From NCBI GenBank assembly GCA_947471745.1, contig CANJKZ010000770.1, positions 1 through 64,000 on the forward strand: 64,000 nucleotides of DNA. The letters are read 5' to 3'. A program made the position numbers and the translations under genes. Of this stretch, positions 22,857 through 32,482 are shown one piece after another. The notes beneath the pieces are model-generated. The model was given only the letters and a program-made list of their open reading frames with translations, searched no databases and was not told the DNA's origin. The stretch comes from Closterium sp. Naga37s-1. Taxonomy: Eukaryota; Streptophyta; Zygnematophyceae; Desmidiales; Closteriaceae. The first letter of the stretch is position 1, and every line of letters begins with the position of its first letter.

Positions 22857-22985
22857 TGTCAAACTATATGTTTGTGTTCTGTCTAGGCTATAGTGGGTTA
22901 GCCTACAAGGGGTACAACACTTTAGGGTTAGTACTTGTACCCAGCTCATTCATAGTTCATCCATTCCTTCACAGTTATTATGACA
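22857..22985 (+). repeat. 3' LTR of element B (129 bp)
   Basis: About 94% identical to the left LTR. It ends TTATGACA and is followed by the target duplication GTGCA. Confidence 0.93.
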
Positions 22986-24332
22986 GTGCAATATTCACTC
23001 GCTTTCTGACTTGCACCCGTAATACCAATTAAACAATGCCTTAGTTGTTTCTTGCCGACCCGATCATACGCTTGAAAAAAAAAACGCTTGAGCCTCAAGG
23101 CCAGCACTGCATCGTAGCTAACATATTTCGCGTCATGAGCATTCGCTGTGGCACTCCTTGTTTGCTCATGGATTCACTCACATTGCATATTCTCCTTTCC
23201 TAGTTTATGGAGTCCGTGTCGGGTATTGAGTTGAGAAATACACTTCAACAACATATGTGACTGAATACTGGAAGGAAAATGGCCCTCAGGCAGTTCTTGT
23301 GGTCTTCTGTGACTGGATACGGGGCATTCATGCTGCTCCTCCCACCCTACCTTGGCAGCGTTTGGTTCTTGCTCCTGCTGCATCGTGTGGTCAACCCCAA
23401 TCTGCAAATCAAAATCGTAGAAAGATGGAAGTGAACAGTTGCTTGATTTTTGAAGAGAACCATCACACGTGCGACTCGCAACAAATGTCTATCTGAATTT
23501 CAGGTTGATAAACCACCTGGGCGAGTTCAGTAAGAGGTGCGAATTCTTTTTTCCGATTATTTTCTTTCGGGAGTTCGCTTCCGTTTGGTTATGAATTTAG
23601 CACTGCAAAGATTGTGACTTTTGTGTCCTCTCAAAAGTTTGGTTAGAATCTAAATTGATTCAGACTCGACTGATAGGACGCATCGCATGCAGGTCCCGTG
23701 GATGTTTGAACAGACAGCCGTACCATTTTTGTTCTGTAGCAGGCACTTGCGATATACACCTGAGGGGTCAGGAGTTTTCAACGATGTTCGCAAATCTACT
23801 GGATTCGAGACATGACAAATGATGCGGCTCGCTCAACGACCTCTCCCCCTAACAGAATGGCTCTCCATTGGTCTGGCGACGACATGTCCAACCCACCATG
23901 AGACCCATGCCATGTGACCACGCCCATCTGCGGAAGCCAAACCGCATGGTGCAGTTGCATCCTCCTCCATGCATCCGCATCCATGCATCGGCCTCTGTCG
24001 CAGTCAACATTTCAGGGGTATCCTCAGGCAGTCTGTGCACTGCGCTTCCAGCAGAAGTATTTTCTGTTGCGAACTCATCTTTTCACTAAGTGTTTGAGAG
24101 GCATCAGCTAGAATATGCCAGCCAACACAAGAGGCTCCTCTCTTTGACCAAATTTGTGCTAGCAGTACCACACAACAACAGAGCCTCACATTACTTTGAT
24201 AACCAAGCCCCCTGAGATCCACCATACTGTACTGACTTCATTCTTTCATTCTTTTTTCTCCGCCATTTTTTCCATTGAGATTCACGTAGTCCCTAACAAA
24301 GCAACATACTACTAGCCAGGCAAGCACGCGCC
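22986..24332. other. Intergenic stretch upstream of gene 1
   Basis: I see no convincing gene, transposon or structured RNA. Base composition is lower in GC than the flanks. The last 100 bases are pyrimidine-rich and presumably hold the promoter and 5' untranslated region of gene 1. I cannot identify a TATA box with confidence. Confidence 0.5.
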
Positions 24333-27300
24333 ATGGCCGTCCCATCGCAGCGCACGCTGCGCGTCGTCTGCATCTTACTCCTCGTCGCCCTCCCCTGCCT
24401 CGTCGAGGCAGCACGGAAAAAAAAGAAGGGGGACACGCCACCCTTGCCGTCCGTTCGCTTCTACAAATCAACAGTCAAAGTCTCTTACGCCGGAGTAGCG
24501 AAAATTCCCTCCACGGCCACGCAAGGCGCGGCTGTTCAGAGCCGACAAGTGCTGGAGAATCCAAGAAGTCAAATCGGCGGCCGCCGTCTATTGGAGGACG
24601 ACAGCATTGATCTTGGGACTCCCGGTACCGATCCGTCGGCTACCGACCCTGCTGTGGAGGATGGGGAGCCGAACCTGGACTTTGATCCTCGGCCGCTGCT
24701 CCCGCCCGCGGAGCTTACCGGAGCCACCGCGGTTAGTACTCTCACCTTTCTGCGGTTCATGTTCTCGCGGTTGTCCGCGATTAGTTTCCTGGAATTCCTT
24801 CACATCAAGTCGCGGTTAGGATTCTCTCTCTCCGCTTGCATGCCGCTTATGCGAATATGACAGTCGCGGGCATCGCGTGTGCGGTCGCCGTGCCGAGCCA
24901 CTCATCCAGGACCGTCGACAATAGCAGTGACATCCTGCCTAGAGAGTCCGTACCTGACATGTCTAATGGTCAGCGGGTTACTGGGCCTGATGAGTAGGCC
25001 AGCAAACTGCTCGCGAGATTACTAGGTACATTCGCAATAGGTACATTTTGCTCGCAGTTGGTTCGACCATTGTTGTGACGTATCGACTTTATGTGACAGT
25101 CGTTTAATTCGGAATCGCGACAGTCGCGACAGCTCTAGCTCCGACACATTGGCGGCCTAGAGGGATAGTTGCGCGTCGGCGTAGGTGTCAGCTTAGGTGG
25201 CGGCACAGCCTGCGACACCCATGCCGCATCAGAGGGTCGTTTTCCGTGTGACGCAGCACTGTCGCGGCACGGGGAGTCGCACGCTGTGCAGTATTATAAT
25301 GCACGGGCGGTCATGTAACGGTTTTCGCGCTTGCTCTTTCTATGAAGTGTGGAGGGTTTGTTGTGAATCGGCGCTTACAAAGCGTTCGACGCGGAAGGGT
25401 CGTCGTACGAAGCACTGTCGTCTCGCGCGTTCACGTCGACTCAGAAACACGCGGAAGGGTCCTCATACGAAGCGCTATCGTCTCGCGCGCTCACCTCCCC
25501 GCTCTCATACCCTCCTTCCCTCCATTTCTCCCGCGCGCGTTTGTACGCGTTACAGGACCTCGAGGCGGCCAAGAAGAAGAAGCCCAAGGCGTTTCTATCG
25601 CTGACGGTCGCTCCCTTCTCGCCGTCCGTCCTCAAGAGCGGCGTCACGGCCAAGCAGACCGCCTCCACCGGCACCGCCGCATACGCAAGCGACTCGAGCG
25701 TGCCCGACCCGTCCGTGTGCGCCGGCAGCAACTACGTCGTGCAAGTCGTCAACTGGGGTAGGTTCAACCGGGCTCTCGTCACTCGCCTCCTTACTCGAAC
25801 TTTCCCGTGCACGCCTCGTCTCTTTCCTCTTTCCTCGTCTCCTGCTTCTCTCTGCTCCCTCCCTCCGTCCTTCCTCACTCCTCTCCCTCTTCCGCCTTAC
25901 TCCATTATCCCCGCAGCCATCGTGGTGTTCGACGGCAGTGGCAAGACGCTCACGGCGCCAGTGGCGCTTAACGAGTCGACTCATACTCCTCCTCCTCCTT
26001 TCTCCTCCCGCATTCTCTCTCTCTTTCTCCTTCTCTTCCTCCCCGCAGCCATCGTGGTGTTCGACGGCAGTGGCAAGGCGCTCACGGCGCCAGTGGCGCT
26101 GAACGAGTCGACTCATACTCCTCTTCTCCTCCTTTCTCCTCCCGCATTCTCTCTCTCTTTCTCCTTCTCTTCCTCCCCGCAGCCATCGTGGTGTTCGACG
26201 GCAGTGGCAAGGCGCTCACGGCGCCAGTGGCGCTGAACGAGTTTCTGGGCGTGAACCCGTACCGCGGCACCACCGTGGGCGATCTCGTCACCAAGGCGTC
26301 GTGCGTGTACGACTCGGCGACCAAGCGCTTCTTCCTCTCCGCCGCATGGCTGGTACGGTTTCTCCTCTCCGCGCCTTGTTTCGTTGGTTCGGCTGCTTGT
26401 TTGGTCCGATCTCGTGGCCAAGGCGCCGTGCGTGTACGACTCGGCGACCAAGCGATTCTTCCTCTCCGCCGCATGGCTGGTACGCCCATTGTTTATTTCG
26501 TTGCAACGGCTGTCGTGGGTCGCATGATATGCTCTCTGTCTTTGGCTGGTTGTATTTGAAACAGATTCTCCTAGTTCTTGGCTGCTCTTACTCTCCACCG
26601 CACACGGCTCTTCATGCTCCCGCTTTCCTCCTTTTCCCCCTCCCTTACACTTCCTCTTCCCCGTCTATCTTCCGCAACAGGCGGGCAGCTCTAACGCGTA
26701 CGACAAGTTCGGCCAGACGCGCACGGACAACAAGGGCGTCTCGCGCGGCTCGGGCATCGTCGTCGCCGTCTCTGCCGCCGAGAAGCCGCTCGACGCATGG
26801 AGCGTCTACTTCGTCGGAACCACCAACGACGGAACCAACGGTCCAGATGATCACCTCGCGCCGCTCGCGTACACGGGCGAGCTTTTCTACAACACGTACC
26901 CGCGGCTCGGCGTGGACGCGAACGGAGTGTATGTGACGACGCAGCAGGCGACGTATTCGAATGTGGACGACGTGTGGCAGGGGAGCAACATCTTGTAAGT
27001 TGCTCTTGCTGTTGCTGTTTCTGTTAGTGAGAATGTTCGTTGGTGGCTGTGGCTGTTGGTATACGACGGTGGACGACGTGTGGCAGGGGAGCAACATCTT
27101 GTGAGTTGGATGGGGCGCTCGTGAGTTAGCGTGGTTCCGTGGGTGCAGCAACGACTTTTGAGGCGCCTCAAAAATTCCGTGGGTGCAGCAACGTATTGTG
27201 CTGTGGCTTTGGCTTTAGCTTTAGCTGTGTCTGTGGCTGTTGCTGTTGCTGCGTTGCCTTAGCGTTCGTGGACATGCGTGTGTGGGTCTGTGTGTGTATG

Positions 27301-29360
27301 CGTCTCAACTTTCGTGCATCTGCTCCCTCTCATCCTTCATCCCTTTCTCGCTATCCTCCTTCCCCGTCCCTCGCCTTCTCCTCCCTGTCCTCTCCCCCCA
27401 ACAGTGCATTCAGCAAGGCCGCCCTCCTGAAGCAATCCGACATCACAGCCGTCCGATTCGCGCTCCCGCGCATGTCCCGCACGGATCAAACGGTCCTCCA
27501 GTACTGGACCATCGAGCCGGCCGCCTCCCCCGCGGACGGCAAATACGACCTAACCAACAAGGGCACCATGTGGTTCGGAGCCTACGACGTCTCTTGGGCC
27601 ATGTCCGGCCACTCAGCAGTCTTCGCCTTCGCGCTCACCAACACCGTCTCTCTCTCAGCCAACAACCCCACCCTCACGCTCCTCACCGCCATCGCCAACT
27701 GCTCGTTCTACTACGACTGGTCGACCTCTCAGCAGAAACCCGGTCTCGCGCCGCTCGCTGAATCCTACAACAAGGATACGCCGCTGATTGTCCCTCCCAG
27801 GAGCTCGTCGGTGGCGTTATCGACGGGGTTCCTGTGGATGGTGGTGCCGACCGGGTCGACCATGTCGCCGAATTCCGAGGCGGGGTTTATGCTGGTGAAG
27901 ATGAAAGCCACGGTTGCCAAGGGCCCCTCGCCCGCGCTGAACCTCGCGGTGGCGAGCGCTATGATCTACAACGTGCCCATGGCCAACCTCATCGCTCCCA
28001 CCATTGCCTTCAACAAGTAAGTCGCGTTTTTTGTCTAGCGAACATTGCGTTCGTGTTTGAGTGGCACGCGCAGTGCTGCCAAGGGCTCCTCGCCCCCGCT
28101 GAACCTCGCGGTGGCGAGCTCTATGATCTACAACGTCCCCATGGCCAATCTTATTGCTCCCACCATTGCCTTCAACAAGTGAGTCGCACTCGATGAGATG
28201 GGCTGCATGCCTTGCTGAGGCATCGAGTTGAGCCGAGTTGCATGCGTTGCGCTGCGCTGTGTGCGATGAGTTGACTTATATGTGTTGCGCTATGTGCGAT
28301 GAGTTGACTTGCATGTGTTGCGCTATGTGCGATGAGTTGACTTGCATGTGTTGCGCTATGTGCGATGAGTTGACTTGCATGTTGCGCTATGTGCGATTAG
28401 TTGACCTGCATGTGTTGCGCTATGTGCGATGACTTGACCTGCATGTGTTGCACAATGTGCGATGACTTGACCTGCATCCGTTGCGCTGTGATCCCCTGAC
28501 CGTGCTATCTTCTCCACCTGTCTCTCCCCCCTGACCAGGCTAGGCAAGGGCATCATACTGGCAACGCTCGTTAGCCCCAACAACTACCCCACGGTGGGCT
28601 TCGTGCGCGTCACCAAGGCGGGAATCAGCCCTAAGGACCTCAAGTTCTACACCGTTGTGCAGAGCTCTGCACCCCTTGACGTCGACTCCCAAAGTGAGTT
28701 CCCAGCCTTTTCTAAGGTGTCTCATGATCTGTCTGTTGAGACAACTGCTACACTCCTTACGGTCCCTCTACATGGTCTATACCCTCCACACTCTCCACAA
28801 TCCCTCCTGATTTCTGATCTCTCTCGTCCTGCTTTTCCTATCCCTATCACGGACACGGTGGCGTTCGTTCGCTACAGCACCACACAGGGACTGGAAAGTG
28901 AACTTAGCTATATCTTAGGCTACCCCCCCTTGCCCACACGCCAGGCTACTCGGCAAAGAGCACTGACCTGGTGGCGTTTGTGCACTCAACATCTATCCCT
29001 GTCCATGCACGGCACCACACAGCACTGGTTGACAGTGGGCGAGTGCACTCAACATCTATCCCTGTCCATGCTCGACCCCCCTACCCCTTCTCCCCCCAGG
29101 CTACTCAGCAAAGAGCACTGACACGGTGGCATTCTTTCTTTTGATAATTTCCGCTTTCTTGTGTTGCTTCCGGTCCCCTTCCCCGCACGCCAGGCTACTC
29201 GGCAAAGAGCACTGACCCGGTGGCGTTTGTCCGCTACGGCACCACACAGGCGCTGGCAGTGGATGCAACGGGCACCGTGTGGGCGGCAGGGCAGTACGCC
29301 ACCGAGGAGCGCACCACCCGCAACAACTGGGCCACCAGCCTTTTCTCCGTCACCCCCTAA
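24333..29360 (+). CDS. Gene 1: secreted protein of unknown function, 7 exons
   Basis: My splice model joins 24333-24731, 25556-25757, 26183-26352, 26681-26994, 27405-28016, 28539-28693 and 29194-29360 (2019 nt, 672 aa). All introns are GT-AG and all phases agree. The start ATG lies in a CGCC-ATGG context. Residues 1-26 form a signal peptide ending LPCLVEA, followed by a basic ARKKKKG and an RRLLEDD segment. The mature part has motifs VVFDGSGKALTAPVALNEF, YRGTTVGDLV, CVYDSATKRFFLSAAW, YFVGTTNDG, YPRLGVDANGVYVTT and FAFSKAALL. The pattern of a named item, its handling and then a date-like claim recalls secreted beta-propeller proteins, but this is only a resemblance. There are no transmembrane segments after the signal and no catalytic motif I recognise. 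Introns 2-6 contain duplicated exon edges. The function is unknown. Confidence 0.82.
25389..25494 (+). repeat. Tandem duplication in intron 1 of gene 1
   Basis: Two copies, 60 bp apart, of a segment starting ACGCGGAAGGGTC (25389-25434 and 25449-25494), with about six differences. It does not include an exon edge. Confidence 0.8.
25890..26242 (+). repeat. Triplicated 5' edge of exon 3 of gene 1
   Basis: The pyrimidine tract, the acceptor CCCCGCAG and the first 60 bases of exon 3 (encoding IVVFDGSGKALTAPVALNE) occur three times. Exon sequence begins at 25917, 26049 and 26183. Only the third copy continues into the rest of the exon; the first two run into GTCGACTCATACTCC with no donor. Spacing is 132 and 134 bp. 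Confidence 0.9.
26281..26479 (+). repeat. Duplicated 3' edge of exon 3 of gene 1
   Basis: The last 72 bases of exon 3 (26281-26352) recur at 26408-26479 with four differences. Both are followed by a GGTAC donor. The copy lies within intron 3. Confidence 0.88.
26963..27100 (+). repeat. Duplicated 3' edge of exon 4 of gene 1
   Basis: The last 32 bases of exon 4 (26963-26994, then GTAAGT) recur at 27069-27100 followed by GTGAGT. The copy lies in intron 4. Confidence 0.88.
27915..28178 (+). repeat. Duplicated 3' edge of exon 5 of gene 1
   Basis: The last 102 bases of exon 5 (27915-28016, then GTAAGTCGC) recur at 28077-28178, followed by GTGAGTCGC, with few differences. The copy lies in intron 5. 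Confidence 0.9.
28235..28490 (+). repeat. 33-bp minisatellite in intron 5 of gene 1
   Basis: About seven to eight copies of a unit of TGCGATGAGTTGACTTGCA plus TGTGTTGCGCTATG type. Intronic, with no coding role seen. Confidence 0.88.
28851..29240 (+). repeat. Multiple copies of the 5' edge of exon 7 of gene 1
   Basis: The genuine exon 7 starts at 29194 (GCTACTCGGCAAAGAGCACT). Copies with an acceptor AG start at 28945 and 29100. A third, partial copy at 28851-28904 matches the next part of the exon (GGTGGCGTTCGTTCGCTAC) but lacks the acceptor. A spacer starting CACTCAACATCTATCCCTG also occurs twice (about 28983 and 29045). Confidence 0.87.
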
Positions 29361-30464
29361 AACGAACTATCCATACTCCTGAGAAGTGACAGGTTGAAAG
29401 GAGAGATTTGGGTCTGGTGTTGGTACTGACTGGTTTTTCTCGGGAGGTGGTATTTGGAAGCCTGCTAAGAGGTTGTGACGTGGAATGAAGGCATGCTGGA
29501 TCCAAGGTGAATGTGGGCTTGGGTGGGAAGTTTTCTGTTGTTCTGTGAGGGTGTGCTGTGCTTGCATGCGTTGGGTTGGGTGGCTCCTCCTACTCCCACG
29601 CATAGCTTATTGTATTCTGGAAGACTATATTTCCCTTCAAAGGGTTGTAATGTAGAAACCAGTGTGGAATAATCATTTTTTGTGTAACTAAATTGGTGGA
29701 AACTGTGTGACGTTCGGTTAATCGAATGTGTCTTCGTTTGTGGATAAAAGTATGGGGTTGTGCACGAACTTGATGATGCTCAAACATACAGCAAAGCACA
29801 CGAAGTGAACCCTTGTTTAGAATTGCTACAAGGAGGTTTGTGCATTAGGAACGGCCTTACAGAAAGGTTAGGTTAGTAGGCATGTAGCTCCATCTTGCTC
29901 GATGGATTCCTTCATATATCGGGGTTCCAAGTTGCCTGGTAAAATCCCAAACGAGCACGTCTCCCAGCCGTTCGCAAGATTGCCCCCGACTCCTGGCCCC
30001 TGACCGAAAGGGCCACTGTTGTTTCTGTGTGGGCCAAGAGGGCCTTGGCAGCCTGGCTCCGCGTGGATCCATGAGACTCCAGACTGTCGCCGTTCGAGTG
30101 TTGGGAGTGGCAGTCTTTTCGCTCAAGATGAGAGCAACAACAAAGGCGTCTCGCTGTTGCCGACAACTTCGACTGGGCTCCATCCAAAACCACCACTCCT
30201 GCGCGACAACTTTCGCCACCGCCCAGCCGCTTGCGGAAGTTTTTTGTAATGAAATTGATCTCCTGCTGGCCTGAAACCAGTTGTGTCGCCAACATTCCCA
30301 GGAGCAGCAAACAGCGGCCGGAGGATCCACAATTTTTGCTAGCTGGGACAATCCAGGCATCTCTGAAATCGACCCAGTAAAAACCTGAGACATTGCACAG
30401 AATGCCGACATAAATCAGGATCTAACTGCCTCATATTTGAGTAGGTGCGAGCGGGGGTGGAGGT

Positions 30465-31015
30465 CTGACGGGAAAATATGCCACAAGTAACCAACTTGGA
30501 ACTCGATAACGTGAATGGTAAAAAAAAAACGCGTACGGTCACTGTATCGGGTTTTCTGACGGGTTTGGTAAGCGGGGTCACGGATTCAGTCACTAACAAC
30601 AGGTAAAAAATCACGCGAATGGTCACACATGTAACTCCCGCCAAAAAAACTTGAAACTCAACAAAATTCCCGCTCGCGCCCAACCAATCTGCGAACTTGT
30701 AAAAAAACTAAAACCCAATCGGAATCGGATGCGGTTTGGGAACGGATCAACCCTAAACACCTGGCGAGTTACGTGTTTAGGGTTGATCATCCGAAAATGC
30801 ATCCAGGTTCTTTCTGGGTTTCATTTTGTTTTGGCGGGAGTTTCATCTGTGACCATTCGCGTTTTTTTTTACCAGCTGATTGTGACTGATTCCGTGAAAC
30901 GCTTTATCAGTCGCGTGAAAACACCCTTTGCAGTGACCGTACCCTTTATTTTTTTACCAAAAATGTTTTCGAGTCCCATGATGGTTACGAACGGCATATT
31001 TTCCCGAGGTCTGAC
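30465..31015. repeat. Foldback (long inverted repeat) element
   Basis: The left arm (30465 to about 30665) and right arm (about 30816-31015) are imperfect reverse complements of about 200 bp. Matching blocks include GGGAAAATATGCC, TACGGTCACTG, GATTCAGTCAC, GCGAATGGTCACA and ACTCCCGCCAAAA. The spacer contains a perfect 16-bp hairpin, GATCAACCCTAAACAC (30745-30760) and its complement (30773-30788), with a 12-nt loop. It is probably a foldback DNA element or an immobile hairpin. No coding frame. Confidence 0.82.
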
Positions 31016-31467
31016 CGTTGGGATTCGAAAATACAGTGCAGGTTAGAACGAGGCCGTCCTCGGAATGAGGGGTCGCAGCAGGAACCAAGTCATATTATGA
31101 GAAACCCTTCCCCCTCGAAGGGTTTTGGGTGCCTCACGAGGACCACATCTGACTTGCTTGCTGGAAATACTCGGTCATAATGTGGCATAACTATAGGGAT
31201 ACCCTCGATGCAGTCAAAAAAAGCTGGCTGCCCTGACCACAACCGCCCACAGCAAGGCCAGAGAGTCGTAATCAACAAATTAACGATGTTCGTTCAGAGT
31301 TCGTGGCACAGTAACAGTGTTCGGGTTACTGTGGGCGAACATGCGAAGAACACATGAAGTGGTAGTGGTGGTGGTGGTGGTTGGTAAACTGTGAAGTGCC
31401 AATTCTTTCCATCTTCTGATCGACCAGAATTGCAGCCTGGAAAAGGATGACCTGTGTGGGCGGGTGT

Positions 31468-31857
31468 TTAAAGCTCGCGTCTCTAATTTCCAACCGTTTA
31501 ACACTTGGTTGGGTTTGCCAGGGTTTGATTGGGTAACGAAAGTCGAAATATTTGACGAGTGGGCGAAAAAAACACAGCGAACTCCAAAAGATCGAGGCCA
31601 AAACAAACCAGGGTGGGTTGGTTTGGGGGGAAACCGAGGCAAGGGTGACAGGTTTGGTCCTGGGTTCTGTCAACGTTCAGTTCAGAGTCTCATATTTTTG
31701 GGAGTTGTAAACACTTGGTGTGCACGGGGAAGTGTGCGACAGCCAACTTTCCCAACCACCCCTTGCTTTGGTGTGCTTCGCGAAAAACTCTGCTGTTACC
31801 GGATTCCAACCGTTTAACACTTGGTTGGATGGCAGAAATATGAGACGCGAGCTTTAA
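31468..31857. repeat. Terminal inverted repeat element, MITE-like
   Basis: TTAAAGCTCGCGTCTC at the left end (31468) is mirrored by GAGACGCGAGCTTTAA at the right end (to 31857). Just inside each end is the near-palindrome CCAACCGTTTAACACTTGG (31490 and 31806). The interior shows no gene. No target duplication could be fixed, so a MITE is inferred, not shown. Confidence 0.6.
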
Positions 31858-32482
31858 CGTTCGCTGCTTAAGTACCGGACCCAACCAGCTTTGGAGCTAA
31901 ATTGAACGTCACAGAACAAGAAGCACCTCACTATACCGAATGAAAAGCAATTTGCGGCGCGCTATCCCCCCTCCTATGCATTCGCTCGCCCCCTCTCCCA
32001 TCTGTCCTGCTAAATTCCCAAGCACCAATCTTCATGTTCCGAGTCGGAAAGCAGAGGCGCAATAATCAGGAATGGGAACAAAACGATGTTGCACAAACCA
32101 CAGTACCTGAGGTGCCCATACGCCCATTGCCTCAAGTCTTTGATATGTTCCCCGTAGCCTTGATTTTCCAATAGAAGAGAGAAAGATTGCGCGGGAATCT
32201 CCTGAATGGTTTCATTCTGCCAGTCAAGCGTTCACTTGGAGCCGTAGTATGTCACTGTCTACGACTGCTCGAGTCTCCGCTCTCAGTTAATTATTCGCCG
32301 TATTAGGGACTCGCCTCGACTGAACAGGCATGCTGTACGTATATGCGTGCAATGCAAGAGACATAACAAGACAAGAACTTCGCAAGTAGTCAGAATGTCG
32401 TCAATATCGGCGATAGGTCAGAACCAGGCGGCTTGACGTGACCCAGTAAGCATACAAGACGGCGACGGCTATCGCGTACAGG

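Larger units (their letters stand above)
10372..22985 (+). mobile_element. Ty1/copia element B, with nested insertions
   Basis: The LTRs at 10372-10500 and 22857-22985 are 129 bp each and differ at about eight positions. They are flanked by a perfect target duplication GTGCA (10367-10371 and 22986-22990). A primer-binding site TGGTATTCAGAGCAGG follows the left LTR, and GCCTATGGGGGT precedes the right one. The leader was hit by a TRIM (10855-11199) and by copia element C (11372-17171). Without these the element is about 6.5 kb. Gag is missing, and pol is broken by stops, frameshifts and loss of the RT active site, so the copy is inactive. Confidence 0.95.
29361..32482. other. Intergenic region between gene 1 and gene 2
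   Basis: It holds a foldback repeat and a terminal-inverted-repeat element (listed separately) and otherwise no supported gene. Overlapping minus-strand frames at 29857-30411 lack family motifs or splice structure. The first few hundred bases probably contain the 3' untranslated region of gene 1. Confidence 0.5.

Noticed and set aside
22986-24332. Short open frames upstream of gene 1 as separate genes
   Set aside because: All are under 80 codons, overlap on both strands and lack motifs.
25541-26236. Reading gene 1 straight through the first two copies of exon 3
   Set aside because: The frame is open through copies 1 and 2 but is lost at copy 3, and pyrimidine tracts would be translated as Ser/Phe/Leu runs. 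Splicing to 26183 keeps the frame.
28235-28490. CRISPR-like regular repeats
   Set aside because: The units are tandem without spacers and lie in an intron of a eukaryotic gene: a minisatellite.
29857-30411. Minus-strand frames of 184 and 132 codons next to gene 1
   Set aside because: Two overlapping frames compete, with no family motif, splice structure or biased composition to favour either.
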